A stretch of DNA of 64,000 nt from Cohnella sp. SGD-V74 (GCF_003001675.1 NZ_PVYW01000005.1:1-64000); one strand, 5' to 3'; positions 27,785-38,390 are shown, counted from the first letter of the stretch. Notes: generated by a model from the letters alone, not told the origin. Translations and numbers: made by a program.

Positions 27785-28570
27785 ATGAACATCATCATGC
27801 AGGTCTTCCCTGCCTTTCTGCTTGTTTTTTGTCGAATTACAGCGTTTTTTGTTGTCGCGCCGATCTTTTCGTCCCGGAACTTCCCGGCTACGATCAAGAT
27901 CGGGCTCGGCTTCTTCGTCTCCCTGATCGTCTTTTTGAACGTCGGGTTCGATACGAAGGTGACGGCGGACGCGACTTACATTCTGGCCATTATGCGAGAA
28001 GTGTTCGCGGGCTTGCTGATCGGTTTCGTGGCTTATATGTTTTTCGCGATCGTTCAGACCGCGGGAGGGCTTATGGACATGCAGATGGGGTTGGCGATGG
28101 CCAACATCGTCGATCCGGTAACCGGCGTGTCCGCCCCGATCATGGGCAACTTCAAGTTCATGGTGCTCATTCTCGTTTTCTTATCCATCAACGGCCATCA
28201 CTACTTGCTGGCCGCCATTATGGACAGCTACAAGTGGCTGCCGATGGACAACAATTTATTTCAAGTTTATTACGGCGGAAGCGTAACGGAGTTTCTGACC
28301 CGCACGTTCGCGGACACGTTCCTGCTGGCGCTGCAAATTTCCGCCCCGATCGTCGTGGCGATGTTCCTGACCGATTTTGGCTTGGCGCTGCTGGCCCGTG
28401 CGGCTCCGCAGTACAACGTATTCGTCATCGGGCTGCCGCTGAAAATTTTGGTCGGACTCGCGTTGCTCGTTTTGCTGATTCCCGGATTCGGAACGTTGTT
28501 TCAAATGATTTTCGACCGGATGTTCCAAGCGCTTGAGCATTTATTTACGATTTTGAAGGCAAGGCCTTAA
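27785..28570 (+). CDS. fliR: Flagellar type III export gate protein FliR
   Basis: FliR completes the FliPQR pore. It has 261 residues and six predicted membrane segments, with typical pieces FCRITAFFVVAPIFSSRNFP and MGLAMANIVDPVTG. Position between fliQ and flhB agrees. Confidence 0.95.
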   Translation: MNIIMQVFPAFLLVFCRITAFFVVAPIFSSRNFPATIKIGLGFFVSLIVFLNVGFDTKVTADATYILAIMREVFAGLLIGFVAYMFFAIVQTAGGLMDMQMGLAMANIVDPVTGVSAPIMGNFKFMVLILVFLSINGHHYLLAAIMDSYKWLPMDNNLFQVYYGGSVTEFLTRTFADTFLLALQISAPIVVAMFLTDFGLALLARAAPQYNVFVIGLPLKILVGLALLVLLIPGFGTLFQMIFDRMFQALEHLFTILKARP

Positions 28571-28648
28571 CCGTTATAGAACATAGTTCAAACCAGGCAT
28601 GGGCTCTATGAAAGGCATCTTACGGCGCGAAGTTCAGGAGGTGGTGTC

Positions 28649-29737
28649 ATGCCCCGCAATCGCCTGAAGATGGATCTGCAGTTATTTTCCGGCGAGAAGA
28701 CGGAGAAGGCAACGCCCAAGAAGCGCCAGGACAGCCGCAAAAAAGGACAGGTTGCCAAAAGCGCGGAAATTCCGAGCACGCTTATCCTGCTCGCCTGCAT
28801 CGCCTTTCTCGTCATGCTTGGACCGTTCCTGAGACAGCAGCTGCTGTCCTTGATCGGAGACGCGTTCCTGTATCGGCTGAATATGCAGGTTACCGACAGC
28901 AATGTGCTCGCTCTGTTTAATCACTATGCGGTCCAAATGTTGATTCTGATGGCGCCGGTGTTCATCATTGTCGTCGTGATCGCGTTTGCCGCCAACTATG
29001 TTCAGATCGGCTGGCTGTTCACGGTCGAGCCGCTGAAGCCGAAATTCGAGAAGCTTGATCCGCTCAAAGGATTCAAAAACTTGTTCGGAATGCGTTCGGT
29101 GATCGAATTTCTGAAGAGCGGGCTGAAGCTCGTCTGCGTCGCTGTCATCGTGTTCATGGTGCTGTGGTCCGAGAAGAAACGCTTGCTCGAGTTGGCTCAT
29201 TTGCCCGTGCAGGACATATTCGCTTTCGCGACCAGCTTGATCGTCCGCTTGGGGATCTTCATCGCGGTGCTGCTGTTCATACTGGCGATCGGCGATTTTA
29301 TGTACCAGCGTTACGAGTACGAGAAAAATTTGCGCATGAGCAAGCAAGATATTAAGGACGAATACAAAAACGTGGAAGGCGATCCGCTCATCAAAGGCAA
29401 GATCAAGGAACGCCAGCGCAGAATGGCGCTGATGCGGATGATGCAGGAAGTGCCGAGCGCGGACGTCGTCATTACGAACCCGACCCACTTCGCGGTCGCG
29501 CTGAAATACGACGCGTCGAAGATGGACGCCCCGACGGTGGTGGCCAAAGGCCAAGACTATCTGGCCTTGAGAATTCGGGAGATTGCCAAAGAGAACGACG
29601 TTATAACGATGGAAAACAAGCCGCTCGCCCGCGCATTGTACGAGAAAACAGAAGTGGGACAAAGCGTTCCCGCCGATCTGTTCCAGGCGGTCGCGGAAGT
29701 GCTGGCATACGTATACCGGCTTAAAGGCCGGAGGTAA
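28649..29737 (+). CDS. flhB: Flagellar export substrate-specificity switch FlhB
   Basis: FlhB switches export from hook to filament substrates after self-cleavage. It has 362 residues: the start KMDLQLFSGEKTEKATPKKR, four membrane helices, and the autocleavage site NPTH at 277-280 followed by FAVALKYD. ATG 28649 follows AGGAGGTGG. Confidence 0.96.
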   Translation: MPRNRLKMDLQLFSGEKTEKATPKKRQDSRKKGQVAKSAEIPSTLILLACIAFLVMLGPFLRQQLLSLIGDAFLYRLNMQVTDSNVLALFNHYAVQMLILMAPVFIIVVVIAFAANYVQIGWLFTVEPLKPKFEKLDPLKGFKNLFGMRSVIEFLKSGLKLVCVAVIVFMVLWSEKKRLLELAHLPVQDIFAFATSLIVRLGIFIAVLLFILAIGDFMYQRYEYEKNLRMSKQDIKDEYKNVEGDPLIKGKIKERQRRMALMRMMQEVPSADVVITNPTHFAVALKYDASKMDAPTVVAKGQDYLALRIREIAKENDVITMENKPLARALYEKTEVGQSVPADLFQAVAEVLAYVYRLKGRR

Positions 29738-29832
29738 GTCAAGCGGAATTAGAGGAAGCATTAAAGTTAGATAAAGTTCAAAAAGTTCGAAGTCGGGCTG
29801 AGTTTTATATTGGAGTGGGGTGGCGTGGCGTC

Positions 29833-31866
29833 ATGAAAATTAGGGACCTAAGCATATTAATCGGCGTCATCGGCATCGTTCTGATGATGGTCGTTCCGAT
29901 TCCCAAAGGGCTGCTGGACGTCCTGCTCATCATCAACATTTCCATAGCCATCATGATTTTGCTGATCGCGATGAATACCCAGGATGCGCTGCACTTCTCC
30001 ATTTTCCCGACGTTGCTGCTCGTAACGACCGTATTCCGGCTCGCGCTCAACGTCTCGACGACAAGGCTGATTTTGTCCGAAGCGGACGCCGGTCACGTCG
30101 TCGAGACGTTCGGCCGGTTCGTGGCCGGGGGAGAGCTGGCCGTCGGCTTTGTCGTGTTCCTCATCCTGGTCGTTGTGCAGTTCATCGTTATTACGAAAGG
30201 CTCCGAGCGGGTTGCCGAAGTCGGAGCGAGATTTACGCTCGATGCGATGCCCGGCAAGCAGATGAGCATCGACGCGGACTTGAACGCAGGGCTGATCAAC
30301 GAACAGCAAGCGCGCGAGCGCCGCGAGAAGATCGAGAAGGAAGCGGATTTCTACGGCGCGATGGACGGCGCCAGCAAATTCGTCAAAGGGGACGCCATCG
30401 CTTCGATCATCATCGTACTGATCAACCTGATCGCGGGCTTCGTCGTCGGCATGGCCATCCACGGCATGGACGTCATGACCGCGCTGGAAACGTACTCCGT
30501 CCTGTCGATCGGCGACGGGCTCGTCAGCCAGATTCCGGCGCTGCTGATCAGCACCGCAGCCGGTATTATCGTCACGAGGGCCGCGTCCGACGGCAACATG
30601 GCCGACGATATGAGCAAGCAACTGCTCCGTTACCCGCGGCTTCTGTACATCGTGGCCGGAACGGTGGCATTGCTCGGCATCGCCACTCCGATTCCGCTTC
30701 TTAGCACGATTCCGTACGCGGCGATATTGGGAATCGCCGGTTACCGTCTGCAGACGAACCTGAACAGGGAGCAGCAGGCAGCGGAAATGCTCGTCGAGGA
30801 AAAGGAGATCGAGGAAGTTCGCAGTCCGGAAAGCGTCATCAGCCTGCTTCAAGTCGATCCGATCGAATTCGAATTCGGCTACGGTCTCATCCCGTTGGCG
30901 GATACGCAGCAGGGCGGGGATCTGCTCGACAGAATCATCATGATTCGACGGCAATGCGCGCTTGAAATGGGACTTATCGTCCCCGTCATCCGAATTCGCG
31001 ACAATATTCAACTAAAACCGAACGAATATGTCATAAAAATGAAAGGAAATACGGTGGCGCGCGGCGAATTACTCATACATCACTACTTGGCAATGAGTCC
31101 GGGGTTCGACGACGACTCCGTTACGGGTATCGAGACCCAGGAACCTGCGTTCGGCTTGCCGGCGCTCTGGATCGACGAAGCCACGAAGGAACGCGCGGAG
31201 ATGGCCGGCTACACGGTCGTGGACCCGCCGTCGGTCGTCGCCACTCATTTGACGGAAGTGATCAAGAAATACGCGCACGAGCTGATCGGCCGCCAGGAGA
31301 CGAAATCTCTGATCGACAGCGTCAAGGATACGTATCCGGCGCTGGTGGAGGAGCTTATACCGTCGATTCTCGGCGTCGGGGACGTGCAGAAGGTGCTGTC
31401 CAAGCTGCTGAAGGAGAAAATCTCGATCCGGGATCTCGTCACGATCTTCGAGACGCTGGCCGATTACGGCAAGTACACGAAAGATCCGGACGTGCTGACG
31501 GAATACGCCAGGCAGAGCCTGTCCAGGCAGATCACGCAGCAGTACGCGTCGCCGGCGGAGCCGCTTAAGGTCATTACGGTCAGCCCGGCCGTCGAGAAGA
31601 AGATCGCGGAAGCGGTGCAGCAGTCCGACCAGGGAAGCTATCTCGCGTTGGATCCGGCGTCCTCGCAAGCGATCTACCAGAGACTGACGGAGCAGGTGAA
31701 CCGCCTCGTGCAGGCGGGACAGCAGCCGATTATCCTGACTTCTCCGACGATCCGCATGTATTTGCGGCAATTGCTGGAGAGAAGCTTGCAGGACATTCCG
31801 GTCATCTCGTACAGCGAATTGGAGCCTAGCATTGAAGTGCAGAGCGTTGGGGTGGTGAGCGCATGA
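29833..31866 (+). CDS. flhA: Flagellar export apparatus protein FlhA
   Basis: FlhA is the nonameric export gate component that docks chaperone-substrate pairs. It has 677 residues, the same as B. subtilis. The N-terminal half has eight membrane helices with the FHIPEP signature around TVFRLALNVSTTRLILSEAD; the C-terminal half is cytoplasmic. ATG 29833 (MKIRDLSILIG) is chosen over GTG 29815, which lies inside the GGAGTGGGGTGG site. It overlaps flhF by 4 nt. Confidence 0.96.
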   Translation: MKIRDLSILIGVIGIVLMMVVPIPKGLLDVLLIINISIAIMILLIAMNTQDALHFSIFPTLLLVTTVFRLALNVSTTRLILSEADAGHVVETFGRFVAGGELAVGFVVFLILVVVQFIVITKGSERVAEVGARFTLDAMPGKQMSIDADLNAGLINEQQARERREKIEKEADFYGAMDGASKFVKGDAIASIIIVLINLIAGFVVGMAIHGMDVMTALETYSVLSIGDGLVSQIPALLISTAAGIIVTRAASDGNMADDMSKQLLRYPRLLYIVAGTVALLGIATPIPLLSTIPYAAILGIAGYRLQTNLNREQQAAEMLVEEKEIEEVRSPESVISLLQVDPIEFEFGYGLIPLADTQQGGDLLDRIIMIRRQCALEMGLIVPVIRIRDNIQLKPNEYVIKMKGNTVARGELLIHHYLAMSPGFDDDSVTGIETQEPAFGLPALWIDEATKERAEMAGYTVVDPPSVVATHLTEVIKKYAHELIGRQETKSLIDSVKDTYPALVEELIPSILGVGDVQKVLSKLLKEKISIRDLVTIFETLADYGKYTKDPDVLTEYARQSLSRQITQQYASPAEPLKVITVSPAVEKKIAEAVQQSDQGSYLALDPASSQAIYQRLTEQVNRLVQAGQQPIILTSPTIRMYLRQLLERSLQDIPVISYSELEPSIEVQSVGVVSA

Positions 31867-33359
31867 AGGTCAAACGATACATAGTCGACGACGTGCCCGA
31901 AGCGGTGCAGCTGATTCGCGCCGAGCTCGGCTCCGACGCCGTTATTTTGAATACGAAAGAAATCCGCGTAGGCGGATTTCTTGGTATGTTCCGCCAAAAA
32001 AGAATGGAAGTGATCGCGGCCGTCGACGAGACGGCCCGCAAAGCTCCCGCGCGCGCGTCCTTGCCGGTCAGAATGCCGGAGAAACCGCCGGCGGCCGAGC
32101 CGAAGCCGGTCCCGGCCGCGGTTAACGAGCCTGCGGCGGCAGTGCCGATTCCGTCCGTTGCCGTCAGGGAGAGGTACACGCAGCCGCCGTTCTCGGACAG
32201 CGGCAGGCAGCCGATCGCAAGCCCGGTTAACGTCGCGGCGAAGGAGCCGCCATCCGATCCGCTCCCGCGAATCGAATCGCGTCCTCCGGCGGACCCGCTT
32301 CCGAGGGTCGAACCGCCCGCGCCGATCACGGCGGCGGAGCGGCAGCAGCCGGAGAGCGATTTTCTTGATTCTTCCGATCCTCTCGACCGGCTGCGATCGG
32401 GAATCGCCGACCGGCTGAAGGCGGACGCGCTTGCGGCCGCCGAGTCGAAGTCCGAAGCCTTCCGCGAGAGCGATCTGCGGGACGAGACGTCCGTCGTGCT
32501 TCAGGAACTTCGTTCGCTGCGGGAAATGATGACGCGAATGACGAAGGCCCAGACGACGTCCCGCTCGATTCCCGAGTCCGTGCTGAAATGGAGCAAGCGG
32601 CTTGCCTCGCAAGGCGTCGAGCCGGCGTACGTCGAACAGTTCGCGGAAGCGACAGCGGCAAAGCTGAGGGAAGCCGGCGAAGACGAAGCGAATGCTTACG
32701 AAGCCGCAGGAGGCGTCCTGCTCTCGTGGTTGAACGAAGCCAAAGGAGAGGGCATCGCTCAGGAGACGCGCATCGTTCATTTCGTCGGGCCGACGGGAGT
32801 CGGCAAGACGACGACGATCGCCAAGCTTGCGGCGGACCAGTCGTTCGCGCAGCGTCGCAGCGTCGGGTTCATTACGGCGGATACGTACCGGATCGCCGCG
32901 GTGGATCAGCTAAGAACGTATGCGGACATTTTGAACGTTCCGCTCGAAGTCGTGTTTTCGCCCGGGGAATTGACACGGGCCTATCATAAGTTAGAGGACC
33001 GCGATTTGTTGTTCATGGACACCGCGGGCCGGAATTACCGCAACGAGCTGTTCGTCTCCGAAGTCAACAGCCTGCTATCGCCGGCGGAGGGGGCGGAGAC
33101 CATTCTCGTTCTGAGCATGACGAGCAAGTATTCCGACATGAAGGCGGTAGCCTCGCAATTCGCGAAATACGGAGTCCGCCGGCTTCTGCTCACGAAGTTC
33201 GACGAGACGGAATCGTACGGCTCCGTCGTCAATCTCGTCAAGGAATTCGACTTCCGCATTTCCTATTACACTTGCGGGCAGGCGGTGCCGGACGATATCA
33301 AAGCGTTCGATCCGGAAGACCTGGTTCGCAAGCTGCTGGGGGAGCCGGGCGATGATTGA
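31863..33359 (+). CDS. flhF: Flagellar SRP-like GTPase FlhF
   Basis: FlhF is an SRP-family GTPase controlling the place and number of flagella. It has 498 residues (366 in B. subtilis). The extra length is a Pro/Ala/Glu-rich linker at about 60-165. The GTPase domain has G1 [45 protein letters not shown] and LTKFDET. Coupled to flhA (ATGA) and to flhG (8-nt overlap). Confidence 0.95.
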   Translation: MKVKRYIVDDVPEAVQLIRAELGSDAVILNTKEIRVGGFLGMFRQKRMEVIAAVDETARKAPARASLPVRMPEKPPAAEPKPVPAAVNEPAAAVPIPSVAVRERYTQPPFSDSGRQPIASPVNVAAKEPPSDPLPRIESRPPADPLPRVEPPAPITAAERQQPESDFLDSSDPLDRLRSGIADRLKADALAAAESKSEAFRESDLRDETSVVLQELRSLREMMTRMTKAQTTSRSIPESVLKWSKRLASQGVEPAYVEQFAEATAAKLREAGEDEANAYEAAGGVLLSWLNEAKGEGIAQETRIVHFVGPTGVGKTTTIAKLAADQSFAQRRSVGFITADTYRIAAVDQLRTYADILNVPLEVVFSPGELTRAYHKLEDRDLLFMDTAGRNYRNELFVSEVNSLLSPAEGAETILVLSMTSKYSDMKAVASQFAKYGVRRLLLTKFDETESYGSVVNLVKEFDFRISYYTCGQAVPDDIKAFDPEDLVRKLLGEPGDD

Positions 33360-34224
33360 CCAGGCGCAGGCGCTCCGGCATTTGGTTCACTCGAAGGACC
33401 TCGGGTCGGCGAAGACGACCAAGGTCGTAACGGTCACCAGCGGCAAAGGAGGGGTCGGCAAATCCAATTTCAGCCTGAACTTCGGAATGGCTTTGCAAAA
33501 TCGGGGATACAGCGTGCTGCTGTTCGACGCGGACATCAGCTTCGCCAACATCGACGTGCTGATGGGCACTCCGGCCAAGTACAACCTCATCCATCTGCTC
33601 AAAGGCGAGAAGTCGATCTGGGAAATTATCCAGATCGGTCCGAGCGGCCTGCAATTCATCGCCGGGGGATCCGGGTTTCAAGATTTGGTGCGGCTTAGGG
33701 AACAAGAGCTGGAATATTTCGCCGAACAGATCGGCAAGCTGCACGGCCATGTCGACTTCATCCTGTTCGACACGGGCGCGGGCTTGTCCAAGGAGACGAC
33801 GAGATTCATCGCGGCGGCCGAAGAGACGATCGTCGTGACGACGCCGGAGCCGACGTCGATCACGGACGCGTACGCCTTGATCAAAATGGTGAACTCGATG
33901 GGGTACCAGGTTCCGTTCCGGCTCGTCGTCAACCGGGTCGTCGACGATCGCGAAGGCGCGCAGACGGCCGACAACATCCGGCAAGTGGCAAGCAAGTATA
34001 TCGGCATCGATATTCCGGTGCTCGGTTACATTCCCGACGATGCCAGCGTCTCCAAAGCGGTCAGGCGGCAAACTCCGCTGTCGGTCGCATTTCCCAATAG
34101 CGAGGCGATGCGGGGCATCGACCGGATCGCGTCCAGGTTTCTGATGGAAGAGCGATCGCAGTCGCAGTCGACGGCCCGCGGGTTGTCGGGGTTCATGCAA
34201 CGAATGAAGAAGCTCTGGAGCTGA
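33352..34224 (+). CDS. flhG: FlhF-activating MinD-like ATPase FlhG (YlxH)
   Basis: FlhG stimulates FlhF GTPase and limits flagellar number. It has 290 residues. The N-terminus MIDQAQALRHLV carries the DQAxxLR FlhF-activating motif. The deviant Walker A is SGKGGVGKSNFSLNF (about 30-44), followed by LLFDADISFANIDVLMG. A basic C-terminal helix (MQRMKKLW) likely binds membrane. Overlaps flhF by 8 nt. Confidence 0.95.
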   Translation: MIDQAQALRHLVHSKDLGSAKTTKVVTVTSGKGGVGKSNFSLNFGMALQNRGYSVLLFDADISFANIDVLMGTPAKYNLIHLLKGEKSIWEIIQIGPSGLQFIAGGSGFQDLVRLREQELEYFAEQIGKLHGHVDFILFDTGAGLSKETTRFIAAAEETIVVTTPEPTSITDAYALIKMVNSMGYQVPFRLVVNRVVDDREGAQTADNIRQVASKYIGIDIPVLGYIPDDASVSKAVRRQTPLSVAFPNSEAMRGIDRIASRFLMEERSQSQSTARGLSGFMQRMKKLWS

Positions 34225-34292
34225 TCGGTCGCCAGCCGACGGGCATGCGAGCGCGAAGACATCAAACAACTAGATTAAGAGGAGGATGCCAT

Positions 34293-35786
34293 ATGACGGA
34301 GTTAAAAGTACTCATCGTGGATGATTCCCCTTTCATGCGCAAAGTGTTCAGCGACGTCATCGACATAGACTCCGCTTTCAAAGTGTTGGCAACCGCATGC
34401 GACGGAGAAGAGGCCGTTAAGCTGACGCTGGAGCTGAAGCCCGACATCATTACGATGGACTTGGAAATGCCGCGCATGAACGGAATCGAAGCGCTGCAGA
34501 ACATTATGGCGATGAGGCCGACTCCCGTCATTATGCTGTCCGCGGTGACGGACAACGGCACCAGAGATACGATACGAGCGCTCCAATTCGGCGCGATCGA
34601 TTTCATCCGCAAGCCGGACGGAGCCGTAAAGCTGGACATTCGGCAGGTCGGAGAGCAGCTGCTGGAGAAGCTGCGCATCGTGGCGGAGACGATCGACAAA
34701 GGCCCGCTTCGGATGCTGCCGGCCGTTGTGGAGAAGGCGGCCGAGGAGGCTCCTTCTTCTCCTTCGCCGGCCGCTCGCGCGGTGCGGGAAACGAAGGAAG
34801 CGGCGCTGGCAGCCGCCGCGGCCGCGGAGTCTCCGCCCGGCGAGGAGTCTGCCGGCAATTCCTCTTCCAGTAAGGAAGCTCCCGTCAAGAAGCCGACGAT
34901 CGCGCTCCCGCGAATCGACAAGCCGCAGAAGCTGATCCGCAGGGAGACGGAGATTCGCAAGAGCGATCCGCCCGCGAGACCTGCTTTCGCGGGGGCGCCC
35001 AAGCCTCCGAAGCCTCAAGAGCCGCCGGAAATTCTGCGCAAACCGGCCAGGGCGACGGACGGCGGCACGCCGCTGACTGTCGTCAAGAAGGAGGCGAGGC
35101 CGCCCCTTCGGCAGCCGAACGTCGCGCAGACGGTCGCTCCGAACGCTCCGCCTCCCGCCGCTCCGCCGCCTCCGGCGGAACCGAAGCCGACGTCCTCGTT
35201 CACGCAGATCGTCGCGATCGGCACTTCGACGGGCGGACCGCGCGCGCTGCATGAAGTGCTGACCGGCATTCCGGCGGATTTTCCGGCGCCGATTCTCGTC
35301 GTTCAGCATATGCCGCCCAAGTTTACGCACTCGCTCGCGCAGCGGCTGGATTCGTTCTGCAGCATTCACGTCCGGGAGGCGACGGACGGAGAACAGATCG
35401 AGACGGCGACCGCGTATATCGCTCCGGGCGGCAAGCACATGTCGCTGGCGAAGGACGCCTCCGGCAAATACCGGGTCAAGCTGTCGAACGAGGGACCTCG
35501 AAGCGGCCATATGCCGTCGGTCGACGTCCTGTTCGAATCCTTGATCGGCCACCGGCAGCTGAAGCGCCATGCGGTGCTGATGACCGGAATGGGCAGCGAC
35601 GGAGCGAAAGGAATGAAGGCGCTGCTCGACGACGGGGCCCAGACGACGATCGCCGAAGCCGAGCAGACTTGCGTCGTGTACGGGATGCCCCGGTCGGCGG
35701 TCGAGCTCGGCGCCGCGACGCATCAAGTGCCGCTGCAGGGCATCGCTCCGGTTCTCGTGCAGGAAATGAAATCGCGCAAAACCTAG
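34293..35786 (+). CDS. cheB: Chemotaxis response regulator protein-glutamate methylesterase CheB
   Basis: CheB removes methyl groups from chemoreceptors and deamidates them. It has 497 residues (357 in B. subtilis): a receiver with Asp10/Asp11 and phospho-Asp56, a very long Pro/Ala/Lys/Glu-rich linker (about 140-300), and a C-terminal methylesterase. That domain has GTSTGGPRALHEVL (catalytic Ser), VVQHMPPKFTHSLAQRL (His) and TGMGSDGAKGMKAL (Asp). AGAGGAGGA sets ATG 34293. No cheR lies in the window. Confidence 0.95.
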   Translation: MTELKVLIVDDSPFMRKVFSDVIDIDSAFKVLATACDGEEAVKLTLELKPDIITMDLEMPRMNGIEALQNIMAMRPTPVIMLSAVTDNGTRDTIRALQFGAIDFIRKPDGAVKLDIRQVGEQLLEKLRIVAETIDKGPLRMLPAVVEKAAEEAPSSPSPAARAVRETKEAALAAAAAAESPPGEESAGNSSSSKEAPVKKPTIALPRIDKPQKLIRRETEIRKSDPPARPAFAGAPKPPKPQEPPEILRKPARATDGGTPLTVVKKEARPPLRQPNVAQTVAPNAPPPAAPPPPAEPKPTSSFTQIVAIGTSTGGPRALHEVLTGIPADFPAPILVVQHMPPKFTHSLAQRLDSFCSIHVREATDGEQIETATAYIAPGGKHMSLAKDASGKYRVKLSNEGPRSGHMPSVDVLFESLIGHRQLKRHAVLMTGMGSDGAKGMKALLDDGAQTTIAEAEQTCVVYGMPRSAVELGAATHQVPLQGIAPVLVQEMKSRKT

Positions 35787-35823
35787 CGCGCTGAAAGTTC
35801 AGCCAACAAGGAGGTGTCCGGCC

Positions 35824-37896
35824 ATGGAAATGAATCAGTACATGTCCATGTTTATCGACGAGTCCAACGATCACTTGCAAGCGCTAAACGAAAATATGCT
35901 TCGGCTGGAGCAGCAGCCGGAGGACATCGGAATCGTCCAGATCATCTTCCGTTCCGCGCATACGTTAAAAGGGATGTCCGCGACGATGGGATTCGAGGAT
36001 CTCGCCTCGCTTACCCACGAGATGGAGAACGTGCTTGACCTCGTGCGCAACGAGAAGCTCAGCATGAACGGCCATATTTTCGACACGCTGTTCAAATGCC
36101 TCGACGCGCTGGAAGCGATGGTCCAGGATATTATCGGCGGGGGAACGGGCAAAGGCGAAGTCGACGAACTGGTCGAACGTCTGAAAGGCATCGTCAAAGG
36201 CGATACCGGAGCCGCGGCATCCGCTTCCGGGACTTCCGCTCCGGCCAAGGCCGCCGCGGCGCTGCCCGCATCGCTCGTGCTCGACCAGTACCAGCTGTCG
36301 ATTCTGGCGCAATCGATCGAGGGCGGGCATACAGCCTACTTCATCGAAGTAAGGGTGCGCGAGGACTGCTTGCTGAAGGCGGCCCGCGCCTACATGGTGT
36401 TCGACGTCCTCGAGAGGAACGGGGAGGTCGTCAAATCCTACCCGTCCGTACAGGAGATCGAGCAGGAGCAATTCGACCGCGGTTTCTCCGTGTACTACAT
36501 TACCCAGACGGCGGAGCAGACGCTCCACGAGCAGCTCTCCAGAGTGTCGGAGATCGAATCCGTAACGCTGAACGCGGTGGACAAAGCGTCCCTGCAAGAG
36601 ATGGAAGACAATTTGCGCGCTTCCGAGCAGAGCGCGTCGGCGGCGAAGGAAGCGGCTTCGGCCAAGGCGCCGGCAACGCAAGCTCCCGCTGCCGACAAGG
36701 GCGCTGCGCGTCCCGCGGCTCCGGCTGCTTCCGGCAATGCCGCTCCCCGCACGATCCGGGTCGATATCGAGCGATTGGACACGCTGATGAATCTGTTCAG
36801 CGAAATGCTCATCGACCGCGTTCGCCTCGAGCAGCTCGCCTTCGAAATCCGCCGCAACGACTTGACGGAGACGGTGGAGCACATGGCGCGCGTCAGCGCC
36901 GACTTGCAAAATATCGTGCTTAAGCTGCGCATGGTTCCCGTGGACAGCGTCTTTAACCGCTTCCCGCGCATGGTCAGGGACTTGGCCAAATCGCTGGACA
37001 AGAAAGTGGATCTGGTCGTCGTAGGCGCCGAAACCGAGCTGGACCGCACCGTTATCGACGAGATCGGCGATCCGCTCGTGCACTTGATTCGCAACTCGGT
37101 CGACCACGGCGTCGAATCGATCGCGGACCGCGTCGCATTGGGCAAGCCCGAGACCGGAACCGTCGTGCTGCGCGCGTTCCACAGCGGCAACCACGTGTTC
37201 ATCGAGATCGAGGACGACGGCAAAGGCATTAACCGGCCGAAAGTGCTCGAGACGGCGATCAAGCGGGGCGTCGTCACTCCGGAGGAGGCGAAGACGCTCA
37301 GCGACGAGGAAGTGAACATGCTGCTGTTCGCTCCGGGCTTCAGTACGGCGGACAAAGTATCGGACATCTCCGGCCGCGGCGTCGGGCTCGACGTCGTCAA
37401 ATCGAAGATTACTTCCTTGGGCGGCAACGTCACCGTGCTGTCGACGCTCGGACAGGGAACGAAGTTCTCGATCCAGCTGCCTCTGACGCTGTCGATTATC
37501 GCCGCGATGCTGATCAAGCAGGGCTCCGAGAAGTATGCGTTCCCGCTGTCTTCGATCGTGGAGACGGGCTCGCTGAAACGTTCGGACATCCGTACGCTGC
37601 ACGGCAATCGCATGATCGATTACCGCCAGTCCATCATTCCCGTCATTTCGCTGGCCCAGCTGATCGACTCGCCGGATTACCGCGACGACGACGAGATCGA
37701 GACCGAAATGCTCGTCATCCGCAAAGGGGACAAGCTGGCTGCCGTTCTCGTCGACGAATTCATCGGCCAGAGCGAGATCGTGCTCAAGCCGCTGGGCAAA
37801 TATTTGACCGGCGTCAAAGGCGTCGTCTCGGGAGCGACGATACTCGGGGACGGGCAAGTCGCCTTGATCGTGGATCCTAACGCGATTATCAAATAA
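35824..37896 (+). CDS. cheA: Chemotaxis histidine kinase CheA
   Basis: CheA is the receptor-coupled kinase for CheY and CheB. It has 690 residues: P1 with His46 in RSAHTLKGMSATMGF, a P2 response-regulator-binding domain (about 155-260), a Pro/Ala-rich linker, the P3 dimerisation helices (about 315-385), the P4 ATPase (HLIRNSVDHGVES, EIEDDGKGI, GRGVGLDVVKS) and a CheW-like P5. Start ATG 35824 follows AAGGAGGTG. Confidence 0.97.
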   Translation: MEMNQYMSMFIDESNDHLQALNENMLRLEQQPEDIGIVQIIFRSAHTLKGMSATMGFEDLASLTHEMENVLDLVRNEKLSMNGHIFDTLFKCLDALEAMVQDIIGGGTGKGEVDELVERLKGIVKGDTGAAASASGTSAPAKAAAALPASLVLDQYQLSILAQSIEGGHTAYFIEVRVREDCLLKAARAYMVFDVLERNGEVVKSYPSVQEIEQEQFDRGFSVYYITQTAEQTLHEQLSRVSEIESVTLNAVDKASLQEMEDNLRASEQSASAAKEAASAKAPATQAPAADKGAARPAAPAASGNAAPRTIRVDIERLDTLMNLFSEMLIDRVRLEQLAFEIRRNDLTETVEHMARVSADLQNIVLKLRMVPVDSVFNRFPRMVRDLAKSLDKKVDLVVVGAETELDRTVIDEIGDPLVHLIRNSVDHGVESIADRVALGKPETGTVVLRAFHSGNHVFIEIEDDGKGINRPKVLETAIKRGVVTPEEAKTLSDEEVNMLLFAPGFSTADKVSDISGRGVGLDVVKSKITSLGGNVTVLSTLGQGTKFSIQLPLTLSIIAAMLIKQGSEKYAFPLSSIVETGSLKRSDIRTLHGNRMIDYRQSIIPVISLAQLIDSPDYRDDDEIETEMLVIRKGDKLAAVLVDEFIGQSEIVLKPLGKYLTGVKGVVSGATILGDGQVALIVDPNAIIK

Positions 37897-37925
37897 CAGT
37901 CCGGACTCTAAGGGAGGAATCATTC

Positions 37926-38387
37926 ATGGCAGAGGAATTGAAAGTGATCGTCTTCACGCTGGCGCAGGAAGAGTACGGTATCGAGGTGGACAAGGTGCGC
38001 ACGATCGAGCGGATGCTTCCGATCACCCGCGTACCGAAAACGCCGGCGTTCGTAAAAGGAGTCATCAATCTGCGGGGCGTCGTCATTCCGGTCATCGATC
38101 TGCGCGGCCGGTTCGGCTTGACCGAGTCGGATTACACCGAGAACTCCCGCATTATCATCGTCGCGGCCAACGAACTGGAAGTCGGATTTATCGTGGACTC
38201 GGCGAACGACGTGCTGGACGTCTCGAGCGACGCGATCGAAAATCCTCCGGAAGTGGTCGGCGGGATTAAGGCGAAGTACTTGAGCGGAGTGGCCAAGATC
38301 GGGGAGAACCGCCTGCTCATCTTGCTGAATCTGTCCGAAGTGCTGAACCGCAGCGAAATTATCCAATTGGAACAGTTCGGGGAATAA
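37926..38387 (+). CDS. cheW: Chemotaxis coupling protein CheW
   Basis: CheW bridges chemoreceptors and CheA. It has 153 residues of a single CheW domain: EYGIEVDKVRTIERMLPITR, FVKGVINLRGVVIPVIDLR and the final LLILLNLSEVL. GGGAGG upstream. cheC starts 3 nt after the stop. Confidence 0.96.
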   Translation: MAEELKVIVFTLAQEEYGIEVDKVRTIERMLPITRVPKTPAFVKGVINLRGVVIPVIDLRGRFGLTESDYTENSRIIIVAANELEVGFIVDSANDVLDVSSDAIENPPEVVGGIKAKYLSGVAKIGENRLLILLNLSEVLNRSEIIQLEQFGE

Positions 38388-38390
38388 GCC